Source of the DNA: Nepenthes gracilis
Lineage: Eukaryota; Streptophyta; Magnoliopsida; Caryophyllales; Nepenthaceae
Assembly: GCA_033239525.1 (NCBI GenBank)
Contig: BSYO01000023.1
Location: forward strand, 13,160,158-13,224,157
Length of the DNA stretch: 64,000 bases
Direction of reading: 5' to 3'
Shown here: in pieces, positions 1 through 12,625 of the stretch
How positions within the stretch are numbered: position 1 is the stretch's first letter
Layout: each line of letters starts with the position of its first letter
Made by a program: the position numbers and the translations under genes
Notes under the pieces: model-generated
Told to the model about the DNA's origin: nothing
The model's input: only the letters and a program-made list of their open reading frames with translations
Databases searched by the model: none

Positions 1-339
1 AAACACAAACGAGAGATGGGAAGGGGTTAACCTCACAATTGTACTGTAAAATCTCCAACCCATATAGTGAAGCTCTTTACAGTGTCCCGAGCCTCGTGAT
101 TTTTCCTCCCCATTCAAGAGGAGGTTTTCCACGTGAAACATCCGGCCTCAATCCTCATCTCGTGTCCAACACATCATTCACTTGTGTCGCTCGACTCCAC
201 TGGGACGGGACGGACCCGCCGCATCTTCTCCGCCGTGTTGGACCCTCTGATCCAACACCCTCATCAATGAGCCTTCCCGAGAGATTCGGGCTGGGACGTC
301 CCCAACCTTTGCCTCGGGCCCAGGGAAACGAACGCAACA
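1..339 (+). repeat. 5' LTR, 3' portion only
   Basis: This stretch is colinear with 5085-5424, including the block TTCAAGAGGAGGTTTTCCAC and the end AACGCAACA. It is followed by one T and the primer-binding-like site, as expected at an LTR/interior junction. ORFs running through it are incidental. Confidence 0.85.
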
Positions 340-340
340 T

Positions 341-358
341 TGGTGCCGCCTGTGGGAA
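341..358 (+). other. Primer binding site-like motif
   Basis: TGGTGCCGCCTGTGGGAA lies one base after the LTR end. The second Tat element has TGGTGCCGTCTGTGGGAA at the same place. A leading TGG matches the reverse complement of a tRNA CCA end. Which tRNA primes was not resolved. Confidence 0.6.
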
Positions 359-1401
359 CAAAGAACAAAAACTCGCGCCTTCCACCCCCAACAACAAGCA
401 ACGCCCCAAGGATATTCAAAGCAGACAAGGCAAAGACGCCCACGAGGAGAGAAGACCGCCACGACGAGTGTCTCCTGGCGGGCGCGTAATAAGCGGCGGC
501 CCCGGCGCAGCGTGCGCAAATTGGAGCGTAGGTGGACTGACCAGGCTGGCCGGGCCTGCAGCCTCCACAGTAAGGCTGCGCGAACACTCTAGGAGCCCAT
601 GCTCCGAAAAGCCGCGCCGCACGGGGATTCAAGACAAAGAAGCTGGCAGCCTCTCAAGCGAGTCGATGGATTACCTCAACAAAAAGAAGTCCATGAGTCC
701 GGCCCCATCAAGGAGGGGGCTCAAAAGGCTCGAAGACTGGTTTGAACCCAAGGCCGGCCAAGCGACTCCAGCCAAGAAGACGGAAGACCCATTGCCCCCA
801 AGCACAAGGGAAGAAAGGAGAAGGGCTAGCGCCACTGTAAGACCCAACCACCGTCCGGCACGATAAACCCGAGCGGATGGTCTTCGGGAAGAAAACACTT
901 AGACCTATGGCCTTCATCGACTCCCTTCACCAACATCCCGAGGCAAATCCGTGGACGAAAGGTTCCTAAGACGGCCCAAGGCCAAGAACCCAGGGAGGTG
1001 ACCAATGGGAATATCGCCATTACCATGGCAGCCGCGACCACGACACCGAGGACTGCCAAAAGCTCCAGACGGAACTCGAGCGGCTGGCAACGGAAGGATA
1101 TCTCGACCACTTCCTGCGAAGACCCGGCGCGCCCCGAGCAACAGGAAGGGGCCACCACGCCGCCATAGGCAAGGCCGCCAGCATGAACGTGGACTAAAAA
1201 AAAAGCGAGAGAGAAAGAAGACCAAAAAGCCTTGAGGGCCACTCAATGTAAGAAAAATATGCATTAATAAAACATGCATTTTTTACCCTTACGACGAAGT
1301 GTCCCCATACTCTCTCCTCAACCGCTTCCTACGAAGACCCGGCGCGCCTGTGAGCAGCAAGAAGCAACAAAGAACTCACGGCATTTTACAAAACTCAATG
1401 T
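359..1401. other. Element interior without recognised coding domain
   Basis: GC-rich sequence with open frames on both strands, the longest being the plus-frame 39-866, which begins inside the LTR. None shows gag zinc knuckles, reverse transcriptase or integrase motifs. In the fuller element the corresponding interval holds gag-pol, so this may be unrelated filler or an unrecognisably eroded leader. Confidence 0.4.
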
Positions 1402-1690
1402 GACCGAGCGGTCCTCAGGCCGCCCTTGAGGTCATCACAAAACTCTACAGGACCGAGCGCTCCTGCAGGCCGGCCCTTGAGGTCATTACAAAAATCCCCA
1501 CAGTGACCGAGCGGGGTCCTGCAGGCGGGCCCGAGGTCATTACAAAAATCTACGTGACCGAGTGGTCCTGCAGGCCGGACTCCTGAGGTCATAATAAAAC
1601 TCTGGTCAGCAACCGAGCGGTCCCAGAGGCCGGGCCCTTGAGGTCAAAACTCAGAAACTCAACCGTGACTAAGCGGTCCTGAAAACCGGG
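1402..1690 (+). repeat. Tandem repeat, about six units of 49-56 bp
   Basis: Each unit carries a GACCGAGCGGTCCT-like start and a CCTTGAGGTCA-like middle. Units begin at about 1402, 1451, 1505, 1556, 1611 and 1667. The array lies before the antisense gene, like the 40-bp array at 55487-55690 in the second element. Hypervariable tandem repeats in the 3' region are established for Tat-lineage elements. Confidence 0.8.
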
Positions 1691-2118
1691 CGACAAGAAT
1701 AGACCCATAAGGCTAAGGGCTAGAAGTCCCTGAGAAAGCTGCACGCCCAGGTCCAAAAGGGCAAAGGGTCAGACGTCTGAAGGAAGTCGCCCGGCTTGGA
1801 ACAAAAAGTTAGGCGCTGGGCAACGTGCCGCAAAAAAAAAGGGAAGAAGAAAACACACGTACAAACAAGACACAAAAGAAACGTCTGAAACTCTGAAGCG
1901 AGAAGGATCAAGTCTTATTCACAAAAAAGAGATCTTTTGTACAAGTATGACAAAACAAAAAATATATATATAAATAATAAAATGAAGAACAAGGAGGCAG
2001 CATGTCAAGGAAATGCCGCTCGGGCTCTTCCTCTTTGAGCCTCACGGGCTCCCGAAGATCCCGTTTGCTCCGCCGGAACTGCCCCCTCAGGCGTAAGAGG
2101 TTCACTATCAGGCCCTGC

Positions 2119-4030
2119 CTAAGGAGGGACAGGGAAAGGTCTACCATCAACGCCGTACAAGTCCTCCATGCTCAAGGCACTAGCATTCCTGGGATCGAGG
2201 ACGGCCACAGGGAACCACGGACGGATCAATTGCGCCACTCGGTAGCACATGCGAATACCGTCCCGAAACTTGCTGGCCCAAAGACAAGAGCCATCTCTAA
2301 TCTGCACGGACGCCCTCAACCTCTCCTCCGCGAAGGATCCGCTTCTCGAAGGAGGCTCTTAAGCCGCAGATTTTGAAGAGCCTCCAAGGAAGCAATCTTC
2401 TCCTTTGTCTCCCTAGCTCCGCTCCGCCGCCTGGGCGCTTCACGAGCGGCCCCGAGGACCTCACTTCCAGACGGACTAAGCGATCACTCCCACCAATCCA
2501 TTAAGGCCGCTTATCAAGCTCGAGCCGCAACAGGAAAGTTCGTCAAGGCATGAACAATGAAAAGCAAGGGAAGAAAGGAAGCGACAGCTACCTTAGAAAC
2601 AAGAGGGACATCCCTGACACGCTCCGCGTGGGGACCTTGACTCGCAGTCGCCTGAGCCCCGTGAGGCGCCGCCTGCACGTGCACTCATCGCCTACGAGGG
2701 GCCGGGAAGGCTCCGCCTCAAGTCGCCGCCTCTAAGGACCTCGTGCAACCACTCTGGGCCAACAACAACAGGCGCCGAAGGATCGAAGCCGCGAACTCGC
2801 CAACACTCAAATCCACGACCTCCACCATCTCTCGGATCATTTCAGCCGACACTCCCCTCTCGAATCTCTCTCGCACTCCCGCCTCCTATGTCCCTGGAGG
2901 GTGATCAACCCCGTCCGAGACTTCACAAAGCAAAGCAACGCGAGCACGGGAACAAAATCATCACCGGGGCCGGATGTCCTGGGGACCTCGCACTCGAGTA
3001 AGAGTCTCCGTGGGTGTAGAAGGGAGATTAGCAGTGGAAGTGAAGGCGAGACCGCGATCCCGAGGGCCCCTAAGAGAGGCTTGGGCCCCGCCCTCGATCG
3101 AGGGATGCCGCCATCATCATCATCATCACAAGAGGTCCCGAGCCCCAGTGAAGCTCTCTATTCCGCACAATGACTCTCGAGGGCTGTGCCGAGAGATTAG
3201 CAAAGGAAGTGAAGGCGAGACCCCTGTGCTTTGAGGACCTGTAAAACGAGCCGTCCCCGGCCTCGTGAGCGGAGAAGCAGCCCACGCCATCATCGCCATG
3301 CCCTCAATATCAAAGTCCTCATCATCACTGAGGAGAGCGCCGGCGGGTCCCCCAACTGGAGAAACTGGGCGAGGAGCCTCGTCCCGTGGTTCCCACTGCT
3401 TTCCCCGAATTTATCGGCTGCCAACCAAGTTGCGCTTGTTCAAGTGGAAGGTCCATGTGGTGGCCAAGACCAAGTCCGTGTGCGCCTTCACTTCCTTCCG
3501 GCCTTCCTCAAGGGTCGAGCAAGATCGCTAGCCACTTTCCCCACGTGGGTAGGGATGACCCTGCTCGTAAACGCCAAGGAAGAAAACTTGTCCTTCCACC
3601 GCCCCGTGGAATCCGTGGTTGCCACCACACAAGAGAATTCCTAAAGGAGTCTTCACAATCCACCAAAGTTCTGCGTAAAGTTTGAACAACACCTCGACCG
3701 TAAGAGCACTCAAAAGCCTCCCATGGCACGGAAGAAGACACACAAGGACACCAGATACCTCATCGCGTTCGGCTGAAGCCTGGCAAGAGGCACGCCAAGC
3801 GCCCTCATAATATCATAGAGCTCCATCGGAATGGAAAACCGTAGCCCGCCTTTAAGGTGGACCTCATAGACGATGATAAAGCCATCCGGAGGGTACAACG
3901 CCCTATCATGTGGCTCCGGGATCATCATGGCCATAGACTCAGGAATCTGATACTGAGCCCGGATCTCCGCAAGCTCCTCAAGCGTCACCGTGAAAGCAAT
4001 GTCTCTTACTCCAGGCACCATGAAAACCAA
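2119..4030 (-). pseudogene. Degenerate antisense ORF of a Tat element (Transposase_28-like family)
   Basis: Read on the minus strand, 4030-3710 gives about 106 residues with the family pattern: YQIPES, YPPDGFIIVYE, a GLRFSIP stretch and LQPNAMRYLV. This resembles the plant 'putative gypsy type transposon' domain (Pfam Transposase_28, from memory). Fragments continue in shifted frames (3743-3508). The end lies at 2319-2119, where RVAQLIRPWFPVAVLDPRNA matches the C-terminal module of the antisense gene in the second element (RIAQLVDPNFLVELLDPSN). The middle is broken by frameshifts and stops. The function of these antisense genes is unknown. Confidence is high for the family and low for exact limits. 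Confidence 0.65.
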
Positions 4031-4408
4031 AAGAACAAAGGGAAAGACAATGCTCGAGCGAGGAAGAAGATGGAAATAGGCGCGAAGATAAAAAATCAGG
4101 GCAACGGGACGGTTTAAATAAACCCTAGAGTACCGGAAAGACGACTCATTACCCTCGCCACGCCGCCGGCACTATCTCGCCTCGTAAGTCCTGGGCGATC
4201 TCTCCTTCCCAAGGCGCCCGATAGCGCGTCACACACATCAATACGGCATTTAATGCTCCAGTAGGAAAGTGAAACGGCGGCCCAGAAGAGGTCCGAGGAC
4301 AACCACCTGTCAAGGTCAACGCGAAGCCCGCCACCACGACGCACGCTCTCGGACGACCAACATCTCCAGCAGGCCGGCGACTTCATGCCAAACGACCGAA
4401 AACTTCGG

Positions 4409-4428
4409 GTCCCTTGGCATGGGGGCTA
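4409..4428 (+). other. Polypurine tract region
   Basis: The sequence ending GCATGGGGGCTA directly precedes the right LTR start TGTTGGGCC. A G-rich tract here primes plus-strand DNA synthesis in LTR elements. Confidence 0.6.
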
Positions 4429-5424
4429 TGTTGGGCCCCAGTATGAAAGCCCACAAAAGCACGGCCCAAATAAAGAAGCCCAGAGACATTCTCACAAGTA
4501 GAGGAGATCAGATGGCCCAAGGGCCGAGAGCCCAAGAGGTTTCGCAACTGCCCGAGCGGCCAGGAAGAATCTCTCGGACTTTTCCCCAGATGGACCCCCA
4601 CACGAGCTGTTCCTCCTCACCAGCCCACGAGCTTACAAAGAATCCCATAACTGCACGAGAATCGCCTGCTCATGGCCGAGAATGCGCCTAGACTATTTTT
4701 TTGGCCAAGAAAGCCTGCAACTACTGCCAGTCGCCGAATCAACAGAGCACGCTTAGTCAAATCAAGGCTGATATCCAGATCCTGTACACCTGACACGCTC
4801 AGATGCTGCAGCGGCGCCGTCCGCATGCCACTTTCCACACGTCAGCTGCATTAAAGGAAGCTAGTGGACCAGCTCCTCAACCGCCGGATGGACGCCACGT
4901 GTCTACTCCCCAACGGCTCGGTTTCCACTATAAATACACAGCAAAACCTCATTTCCAAGAGAGCTTTTCCAGACTCTACAACACTGAGCCCTAAAGCTTC
5001 AACCGGCACTCTCTCCACGCTAACTCCTCGAGAGAAGGGTAGAAAATACTCAAAGAAGCATAGCCTTAGTGAGAGAAACACAAAACGAGAGATAGGGAAG
5101 GGTTAACCCTCACAACCGTACTGTGAAATCTCCAACCCATATAGTGAAGCTCTTTACTGCCCCCCGAGCCTCGTGGTTTTTCCTCCCCATTCAAGAGGAG
5201 GTTTTCCACGTAAAACATCCGGCCTCAATCCTCATCTCGTGTCCAACACATCATTCACTTGTGTCAGCCTTAACCCACAGACCGGACGGGATGCGCATCT
5301 GCATCTCTCGGCCGTGTTGGACCTCTCGGATCCGACACTCCTCATCAACGAGCCTTCCTGAGAGATTCGGCTGGGACGTCCCCAACCTTTGCGTCTCTCG
5401 GGCCCGTGGAACCAGAACGCAACA
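4429..5424 (+). repeat. 3' LTR (996 bp)
   Basis: It starts TGTTGGGCCCCAG and ends CGCAACA. Its last third matches 1-339. Its start and end also match the solo LTR at 38384-39455 (TGTTGAGCCCCAA...CGCAACA), so both belong to one family. A TATA-like CTATAAATAC at 4929-4938 is a plausible LTR promoter. Confidence 0.85.
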
Positions 5425-8394
5425 ACATGGATGTGAAATATACACAATCTAGTTTTAAAAATATAATATGCATGAATATTTAGAATAATAAATACTTAAT
5501 AAAATAAGAAAAGAGTAATAATAAAGGAAGAAAGACATATGATACACTTACTTTAATTTTAAATTATCAAAATCATACTTGAAGTCACTTTTATTTGTCT
5601 TCTGTAACTTCCTCTCTTTCTTTCTCTCACTTCTTTTTTCTTCACTTTCCTCTCTCAAAATCTGACAAAAAATGATAAAAAATCGGTCAGACATGACTTA
5701 TATAGTAGAAATGGTATATGAGAATTGGTCAAGCACGCGTTGAGTAACATGACCAAATAGAGTGGCGTATAAGCAACACTAAGACATGCATCGAGAGTTA
5801 AACACATTAGAAAGCACGCTCAAATATTTTTCGGGCATGTATCGAGCGCAAATACACTAAAAAACACACTTGGGCTCTAATTAAGTGTCTATTAGAAGCG
5901 ACCTCTCTACCCATCCTACATTTGTGCACTCGTTAGGTTCCAGTGAAATATCCATTAACTCATAATATTCTAGTACCAAATTAACTTTTGAATAAATTTC
6001 TTTCTCATTTGATATTAATTTTAATTATTTTAATTTAATTAATCATAATTAAGATAAAAATTTGAGCTCATTTTTTACATTTGGATATCTAAAATCCTAT
6101 TTGAAATAAAAGATATTTATTAATTAATCTATTCATTTAATTGATTATGTAGAAATTGATACATCTTTGGACATATCATAACATCTACTAATTAAAAAAT
6201 TATAACACTTTAAATTTATAAAGTAATTAAATTAATATATAAAATAACTATATTAATTTTTTATTTTATAATTTAATATCTATAAAATATTTTGATTGTA
6301 CTATTTTGATGACTATCAAACTATATCATTATATAGATATTTAATCACATTTATTTTATAAAATATATAAATAATATCTATATGAATCTAAACACGAAAA
6401 TTTTTTTTATAATAAAATAATAAATTTAAATTTTATATATATTAAATCATATAAACAAGTACTTCATTTTCTTTTATATATATAATATAATTATATAAAT
6501 ATAACGGAATAAAACTAATATAATATTATTTTACTTATTTTCCTCTTTCCTCCTGTTTCCCCCACCTTCTTCCTCGTTTCTGCTTCTGCCGTTCAGCCAC
6601 GTTTTCCATTATCGCCTGTAAACAACAGTCGCCTCTTCCATCGATCACCGCCGCCAACCGTCGCCACTTACCGGCTTCAACCGTTGACTATTGGATGGAC
6701 CGATTGTGATAATTGGCAATCGACAACATTTCAGCGTAAGTTTTGGCGCCAAATCTGGCGATTATTCATGTCGGCAGGCGACAACGATGGGTTCAGTAAA
6801 ACCGGCTGTATTTTGGGCGGCCAATTGACGGGATCGATGGAAACGGTCATGACTGGCAGCAGGTGGTGGCAGACGGCGGCGAGTGTCTAATGCCATGAAT
6901 GAAAATACCACTCCTTCCATCAAAATGGTACATCCATTCTTAAATACATATAACCATTAAAAAATAACATATTTTTTTATTCAATAAATATATTTTAAAA
7001 AATATATTTATTAAAAAATAATATTTTATTTTTATTAATAATTATATCTTAAACAAATATATCTTTTAAAAAATTTTATTAATATATATATATTTAAACT
7101 AATAAAATTATATTTATTTAATCAATTTAATAAATTAAAATTTTATATATTTTATCAAGTGAAATATAATTTTAACATTGTGATCTTGTAATATCATTAT
7201 CTAAAGATCCATAGATCTATACATTTTATATCAACAACAGAAAAAAAATTTTTAAAGCATCTGATCACAAGAGATTTATAACGATCTATAAAAAGCTTAA
7301 TCCCATAATACCTAGTCAGTATTAAAGAGATTTAGAGCTTACCTGCAGAAAGCCTTCTCCCCGCCAAGTATTTTCTCAAAACCTAATCATCCAATCAAAT
7401 TTATCTGTAATTCATTTATTAGATCATTTGTCGATACGAATATTGATGGATAATTCAATAAGTCAGTCTCAATTATCTGAAACTCTTATTTTTATCTGTA
7501 ATATGTAAATTTGGATCGAAAAAATTTAATAGGCTATTTTAAAATTTTTTGGATTAAAATTTAAATTTTATGTATGTATTAATATTTTTTATAATACTTG
7601 ATATTTGAAATAATAATTAACTTATGATGTCAAATGCTAATTTCTGCACTATTAACAAGTCTCCAATGCATGGATTACTTGCAAGAAACACTCCGCGTAC
7701 AAAACTGGGCCCCGCCAAGGGAATAAAGGGCAGCGGTCAGTCAATAAATGCCCGTGATGAGCACGTGAAAGGACGAGCGGACGTTGTAAGAAGAACGTGA
7801 CTGACATTTACCAATGGAAAATATCTAATATATATTATTAATCTACTTTTAAAAATAATTGGTCCACGTCATATTTATTAATTAATTTATTTTTAATAAA
7901 TTAATTCATATAAGTAACTAAATAAATAAGTATTGTTAAAAAATAATTTAAAATTAAATTAAAATAATATTTATATAATTATAGAGAGTTATCACCTATA
8001 CTTTTCTATAAATTATTTATATAACAAGATTCCTTATATTATTAATTAATTTATTAAAGATATTTTTAAAAATAATTCATCATTTAAAAAATTAATTTTT
8101 AAATTATATTTTAATAAAAGGGTAGTCAATGAAAATATAAGTATTATTTTTTTTATGATTCTAATATTTAAAAATTAAAAATAACTAAAATAGTTCACAT
8201 GTAAGATCAAGCAAATTTTATCTCTTAAAAATATAAAAAAATTATTATTTAAATTTAAATTATAGAAAATAATTATTATTTAAATATAATTATTTTTTCA
8301 AAAAATTTAATTAAAATTAATTATTAAATTATAATTATTTATTTAAATTTAAATTCAAAAAAATAATTTTTTTATTTCTTAAGTGATAAGTCTC
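5425..8394. other. AT-rich intergenic DNA, no gene recognised
   Basis: Mostly A/T runs. A pyrimidine-rich block near 5590-5660 followed by ACACACTT/CGAGCG-type words resembles parts of 11090-11400 and 40740-41050 and may be a dispersed repeat. A GC-richer island at 6545-6900 has a 68-codon plus ORF (6684-6890) with no recognised similarity. A second island at 7660-7810 contains GCACGTG. No intact gene is supported. Confidence 0.6.
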
Positions 8395-8665
8395 CTGCCA
8401 CGTGTAACTTGTCACGGGCGTGGTTGGAAACACAAGGCAACTCCTACCACGCAGCAATTATCCGTACCAAGTCGTCGTTTCTGTTTTGAAAAAAAAAAAC
8501 GTGGCTCGTAGCGGCACCGTCGGGGTACCACAGACATCAATATTATATTACCCGTTGGATCAAGAATATTGATGACGTCATTTACGATGCCTCTCTCTAA
8601 TCCAACGGCTGTGCAGGCTGGTCATCACGCCTGAGGTCAAACTTCAAATGCATTGGGTATATATA
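8395..8665 (+). promoter_or_regulatory. Promoter-like island without an attached gene
   Basis: A GC-richer block in AT-rich surroundings has GCCACGTGTAA (G-box core) at its left end and GATGACGTCATTT (palindromic TGACGTCA core) in the middle. CCGTTGGAT and ATCCAACGG form an inverted pair either side of that core. A TATA-like GGGTATATATAAATA lies at the right end. This order is typical of a plant promoter read to the right. No ORF or spliceable gene follows, so it is an orphan or relic promoter, or part of an unrecognised repeat. Confidence 0.35.
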
Positions 8666-9326
8666 AATAATAATGTCACATCGTCAATTAAATTATTTAA
8701 TTTTTATTTAATCTAATATTTTTTAAATAAAACTATATTTGATAAATTTAATAAGTTCATAATAATATTAATACATAAATATATATAATATGTTTTTTCA
8801 GACAATTTTAAAAAGAAATTAATTTAATAAAATATATACCTTGAAACTCAGATAAAAATATCATTTTATATTTTGTCTGGTATAAATATTATTTTAGATG
8901 TAATAAATTAAACATATATATATTTAATTTTTAAAAATAATTAAAAATTGGATAGCTTTAGTAGATGACAAGTTATTTTCTTATATTCAAGATGATAGAT
9001 ATATTAAGAAAATTGTTAGCATATATGACGTAATAATGATAAATTCATATTATGTGGTTATTGAAGCTGTTCATTAATTTTTAATTTCTGTGATTTACAA
9101 AATCATTCAACTATTCTAATGCTAATTATCTGTAATTATTAACCATTAAACTCAAATAACTTTCAACTATATAATATATTTTTAAAGATAAATCTATTAA
9201 TATGTCCATGTATATGAATTTTAAAAATAAATAAATCATCAGATCAAATAAATATTATTTACTTTGAAAAATTATTGTAAATTTTATACCATCTTATTTT
9301 TGGACCAAAGTTTTAGAATTTATATT

Positions 9327-10030
9327 TATTGCGTTCCATAAATTCGAATTGTTCTATGGATTAGAGGCCGTAAATCGAATCTTCGTGTTGGATCAATTTG
9401 ATATGAATCCGATCTCCATAACCTTAAACTTGAACCCTACGCAATATTCAAAACAAAAAGTCAAAGGACAGCGAAAATTACTCCCACCATATAACCTCCG
9501 ATGCTCAAGTCAGATATCTTTATAAGAGAATAGAAAGAAGTAAGGAGAATGCGTTGATGCGTATATCGGTGAATTGAGCGTTTAAGTGCGCTCGGTTGAT
9601 GAATGGCTTAGAGATGTGCTTGGCTGAAGGATATCTTTAGATACGCTCCTTGTTGAGGAGCGCCTCAAATGGTCAAGGTGTTCTTAAAGGATGATCGGAT
9701 ACTTGAATAAAAGTTTTCCTAAATGGATATCCCTTGGATAGATTCCAGAGGGGTTTTATCACTTAGTAGGAGAGATGACTAGGGGATAGGATAAAGTCTA
9801 TCATTCTTTTATCTCCTCCTTCTTCTTTGACCTCTTCTCATTCTTTTTTCCCGAGACCTCCCCCTTTTGCTGAGATCAAAAGGATAGTTATAAAATAGAC
9901 AGGTAATTTTAACCGTCTACTAAACTATCTTCAGCGGACAACCATTGAAACCACCAGTGATAATGGCCCGTGCATAAGACGAGACGATTGGACAGTTTTT
10001 CTTCTCGAGCTGAGTTTACCGAGCCCATCA
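9327..10030 (+). repeat. Solo LTR, family B copy 1 (704 bp)
   Basis: It starts TATTGCGTTCC (a TG to TA change) and ends GAGCCCATCA. Flanks are ATATT (9322-9326) and ATATC (10031-10035), a 5-bp target duplication with one mismatch. It shares its start, a 'CTCCGATGCTCAAGTCAGA'-type block and its end with 29948-31304 and 42669-43373. No interior or second LTR is present, so it is a recombination remnant. Confidence 0.65.
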
Positions 10031-10035
10031 ATATC

Positions 10036-12445
10036 TATACTTATACAAATTTAAATCTTATCCATTTTGATTATTGATTATTAGTCTTATAAATAAATTA
10101 ATTATAAATAAAATATTCTAAACTATTCTTCTCATATAGTCCCCCGGTTCGATCTTGCAAGGTATCTAAATTGCTAATTTAAAGAAAATTAAATATTTTA
10201 AACATAAATATAATACTCAATAAAAAATATATATAATATATGAATATATATAAATAAAACATGTACAAATGATAGTATATCATGAGCATATGAGAAATTC
10301 TAAGATGTGAAATTGTTAGTAAATAATAGCTTATAAATTCTCCAATATGTACAAATATACTAAAGCATATAAAGTATATGAAAAATGTAAGAATACCAAA
10401 TAAACATGTGAAAATATATTTTAAAAATATAAAAATTAAAGGATTGTATAAAAAAATACATAAAAATCTAAAAAGCAATGATAGTAATTCATACAATAAT
10501 TATATCAAAGGACAACTTTGAAGATCAATTTATACATATTTTTAATAGCCCAAAGCTATTACACTACTATTTAAGATTTATAAATAAACCTTCCATATTT
10601 ATATATTATAGATAGAGTTAAACATAACTTTTTATCATTTGTGAATGATATGTTCGATCTTTAAATTGTGTATAATATATTGAGATTTATCTAAATATAA
10701 ACCGTCAATTTTCTTATAATAATTTCAATTAGTTAATAAGAAAAACTCTACATTATATATATAGTAACCAAAATTTTTCAAATTAGAGAAAAAATAATTT
10801 ATCTATTCCATTTTACAAAGGAAAGATTCTGTCAAATATTGCATAAAAATAGCATGCGAAATCAAATAGCCAAAAATTTTATAATTTCATAACCAATATC
10901 ACAAATATAAACATAAATCTTAAAACATATCTAAATCTTGATAAAAATTGACATGCATGTAATAAATATTTAAAATGAGTAATAATGGTGACATACATAT
11001 ATATTAAAAAAAAAGACTTAATAATAAACGAAATAATACACTTATTTTAAACCAAATATGTATCTGATCTAACTCGAATTAGTCTCGAAATTACTTTCCT
11101 TTACCTTCTCTCTCCTCCCCTCTCTCTTCTTTTTATTTTCTTTCATCTTTCTTTACATAAATATCCAAAAATCAAGAAAAGTTATTATATAAAAAGACCA
11201 GTACATATACGTTGAATAGGCGTAAGCATAAGGGCCAACACATGTATGCGCAAGGGCACCCAACCCGCGCATGAGCATGATTCATTCTATCCAATCTATG
11301 TACGAGCACCTCTTCCACGCATGAGTACAGCCCATACTGTCCAAACTCAGGCATGATAATTTTGTCTCAAACATGTACATATGTGACTCCTACATCTATC
11401 AAGCACTAACCTCATGCCTTCCCACTTGATTTTAATATCCAAAAATATAATAATTATTATTATTTATATAAAATATAATAATTATGATATTATAAATATA
11501 AATTAAGAAATCAAATGTTTCTGCTTAAATTGCATCATATATTATACTCCTTATCAACATTTGGGTAACTCTTACTTAGAACTCTCTAATGGCTATTTCA
11601 TTTTGTTTGCTATTACATTGCTCATTGTTCGATTTGTTTACTTCAAGATGTTGTAATCAATAATGTTTTGATTGATTTGTGCAACCAGATTTGTATATAA
11701 TGAATATATTTCAAATAAGAAGTTTCATATTTTTTCTCTTAATTACAAATGAATTTTTTACATAAAAATCCTTATATTCTTTAGTCTTCAATTTGATTTA
11801 TTCATATGCATTATTATTTCACATCTTCACAATTCAAATAAACGGTGCACTAATCAATTCAAAATGTCAATATACCGCTCAAAATTATTCAGTTTAATTC
11901 ATGTATAACAAGAAGTAAATCAGATTTAAAATTTATCTTTTCTAAGCCTCGATTCCATGCAAGCCGCATAACTCGGAAGATGGTAATGAGCTTAGTAGTG
12001 GCAATGCCCTTCTCCTCTAAATAGCTTGAGAATCCAAATCTCCACCTCCACAAGATTATACTTTATAAACCAATTACAATTACACTGACAGTATTATCTT
12101 CGCCAATATCTACATCAGTGTTCAATTCGCACCAATCTGTTTGCAGGGCGGGCCACACGGACCTATGTGTCCCTTTCATACTCAAGTCGGGAAATAGTTG
12201 TGAGGAGACGCGTATCTCTCAAGTTGACCTTGAGCATTGTAATCCCTCCTTGTTCCTCCAAACCCTCAACATCATCGATACAGTTGTTATGAGAATATAT
12301 GCACCAATGCTTATGTAGTTGATTTTATGATCTCTAAATGTAGATACTATGTCTCTCTTCCTACAATGTGAATTAAAAGTTCCATAGATAATGTCAATGA
12401 GTTATTGTTAAACTATTCAAAATTATAATATAATGTAGTCATACT
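10036..12445. other. AT-rich intergenic DNA, probable dispersed repeat, no gene recognised
   Basis: 10170-11400 resembles 39770-41100 in its AT-rich wording and its downstream pyrimidine block (TCTCTCCTCCCCTCTCTC), so it may be another LTR family. Boundaries were not found. A GC-richer patch at 12118-12318 has a 66-codon plus ORF with no recognised similarity. Confidence 0.4.
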
Positions 12446-12625
12446 ATGAGAATTTTATTTGTGGGAAAATTAGACTTCTTCAATTATGTTCTTGAGAAGA
12501 TAGTCTTTGAGCACATGCCAAATTGTCACCCTACTTTCAAACTGATGGACATGCAGTCTTTAGTTGAATATCTAGATCTTCTTCTCCTTGAATTCAAGCC
12601 ACCAACTGAATTAGTAACATATTAA
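12446..12625 (+). CDS. Small ORF, 59 codons, unknown
   Basis: A continuous frame runs from ATG at 12446 to TAA at 12625. It holds hydrophobic and acidic residues typical of coding rather than random AT-rich DNA, for example FFNYVLEKIVFEHMPNCH and SLVEYLDLLLLEFKPP. No family is recognised. No splice partner or promoter could be assigned. It may be an exon remnant, a small gene or chance. Confidence 0.2.
   Translation: MRILFVGKLDFFNYVLEKIVFEHMPNCHPTFKLMDMQSLVEYLDLLLLEFKPPTELVTY

Larger units (their letters stand above)
1..5424 (+). mobile_element. Ty3/gypsy-type LTR retrotransposon, probably non-autonomous Tat lineage; 5' end cut by window
   Basis: The last ~340 bases of the right LTR recur at the window start with roughly 10% difference by eye, so the element runs off the left edge. 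A primer-binding-site-like motif follows the left LTR and a G-rich polypurine tract precedes the right LTR. The ~4.1 kb interior has no recognisable gag, protease, reverse transcriptase or integrase. It does hold remains of the antisense gene typical of Tat elements and an intervening tandem repeat, in the same order as in the fuller element at 48147-61355. I infer an internally deleted element, or one that depends on relatives for its enzymes. The left target duplication is outside the window; the right flank reads ACATG. Confidence 0.8.

Noticed and set aside
39..866. 275-codon plus-strand ORF
   Set aside because: It starts inside the 5' LTR, has no recognisable domain, and GC-rich LTR/leader sequence gives long chance frames on both strands.
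3105..3130. Histidine or methionine run from a CAT repeat
   Set aside because: A short trinucleotide run in decayed element DNA; no gene context.
5173..5361. Small ORFs with PHSRGGFPRK in several places (also 27835-28050 minus)
   Set aside because: The shared peptide comes from a conserved LTR DNA block, not from a protein family.
10148..10170. GGTTCGATC word as a tRNA T-arm
   Set aside because: No matching acceptor stem or anticodon arm could be built around it.
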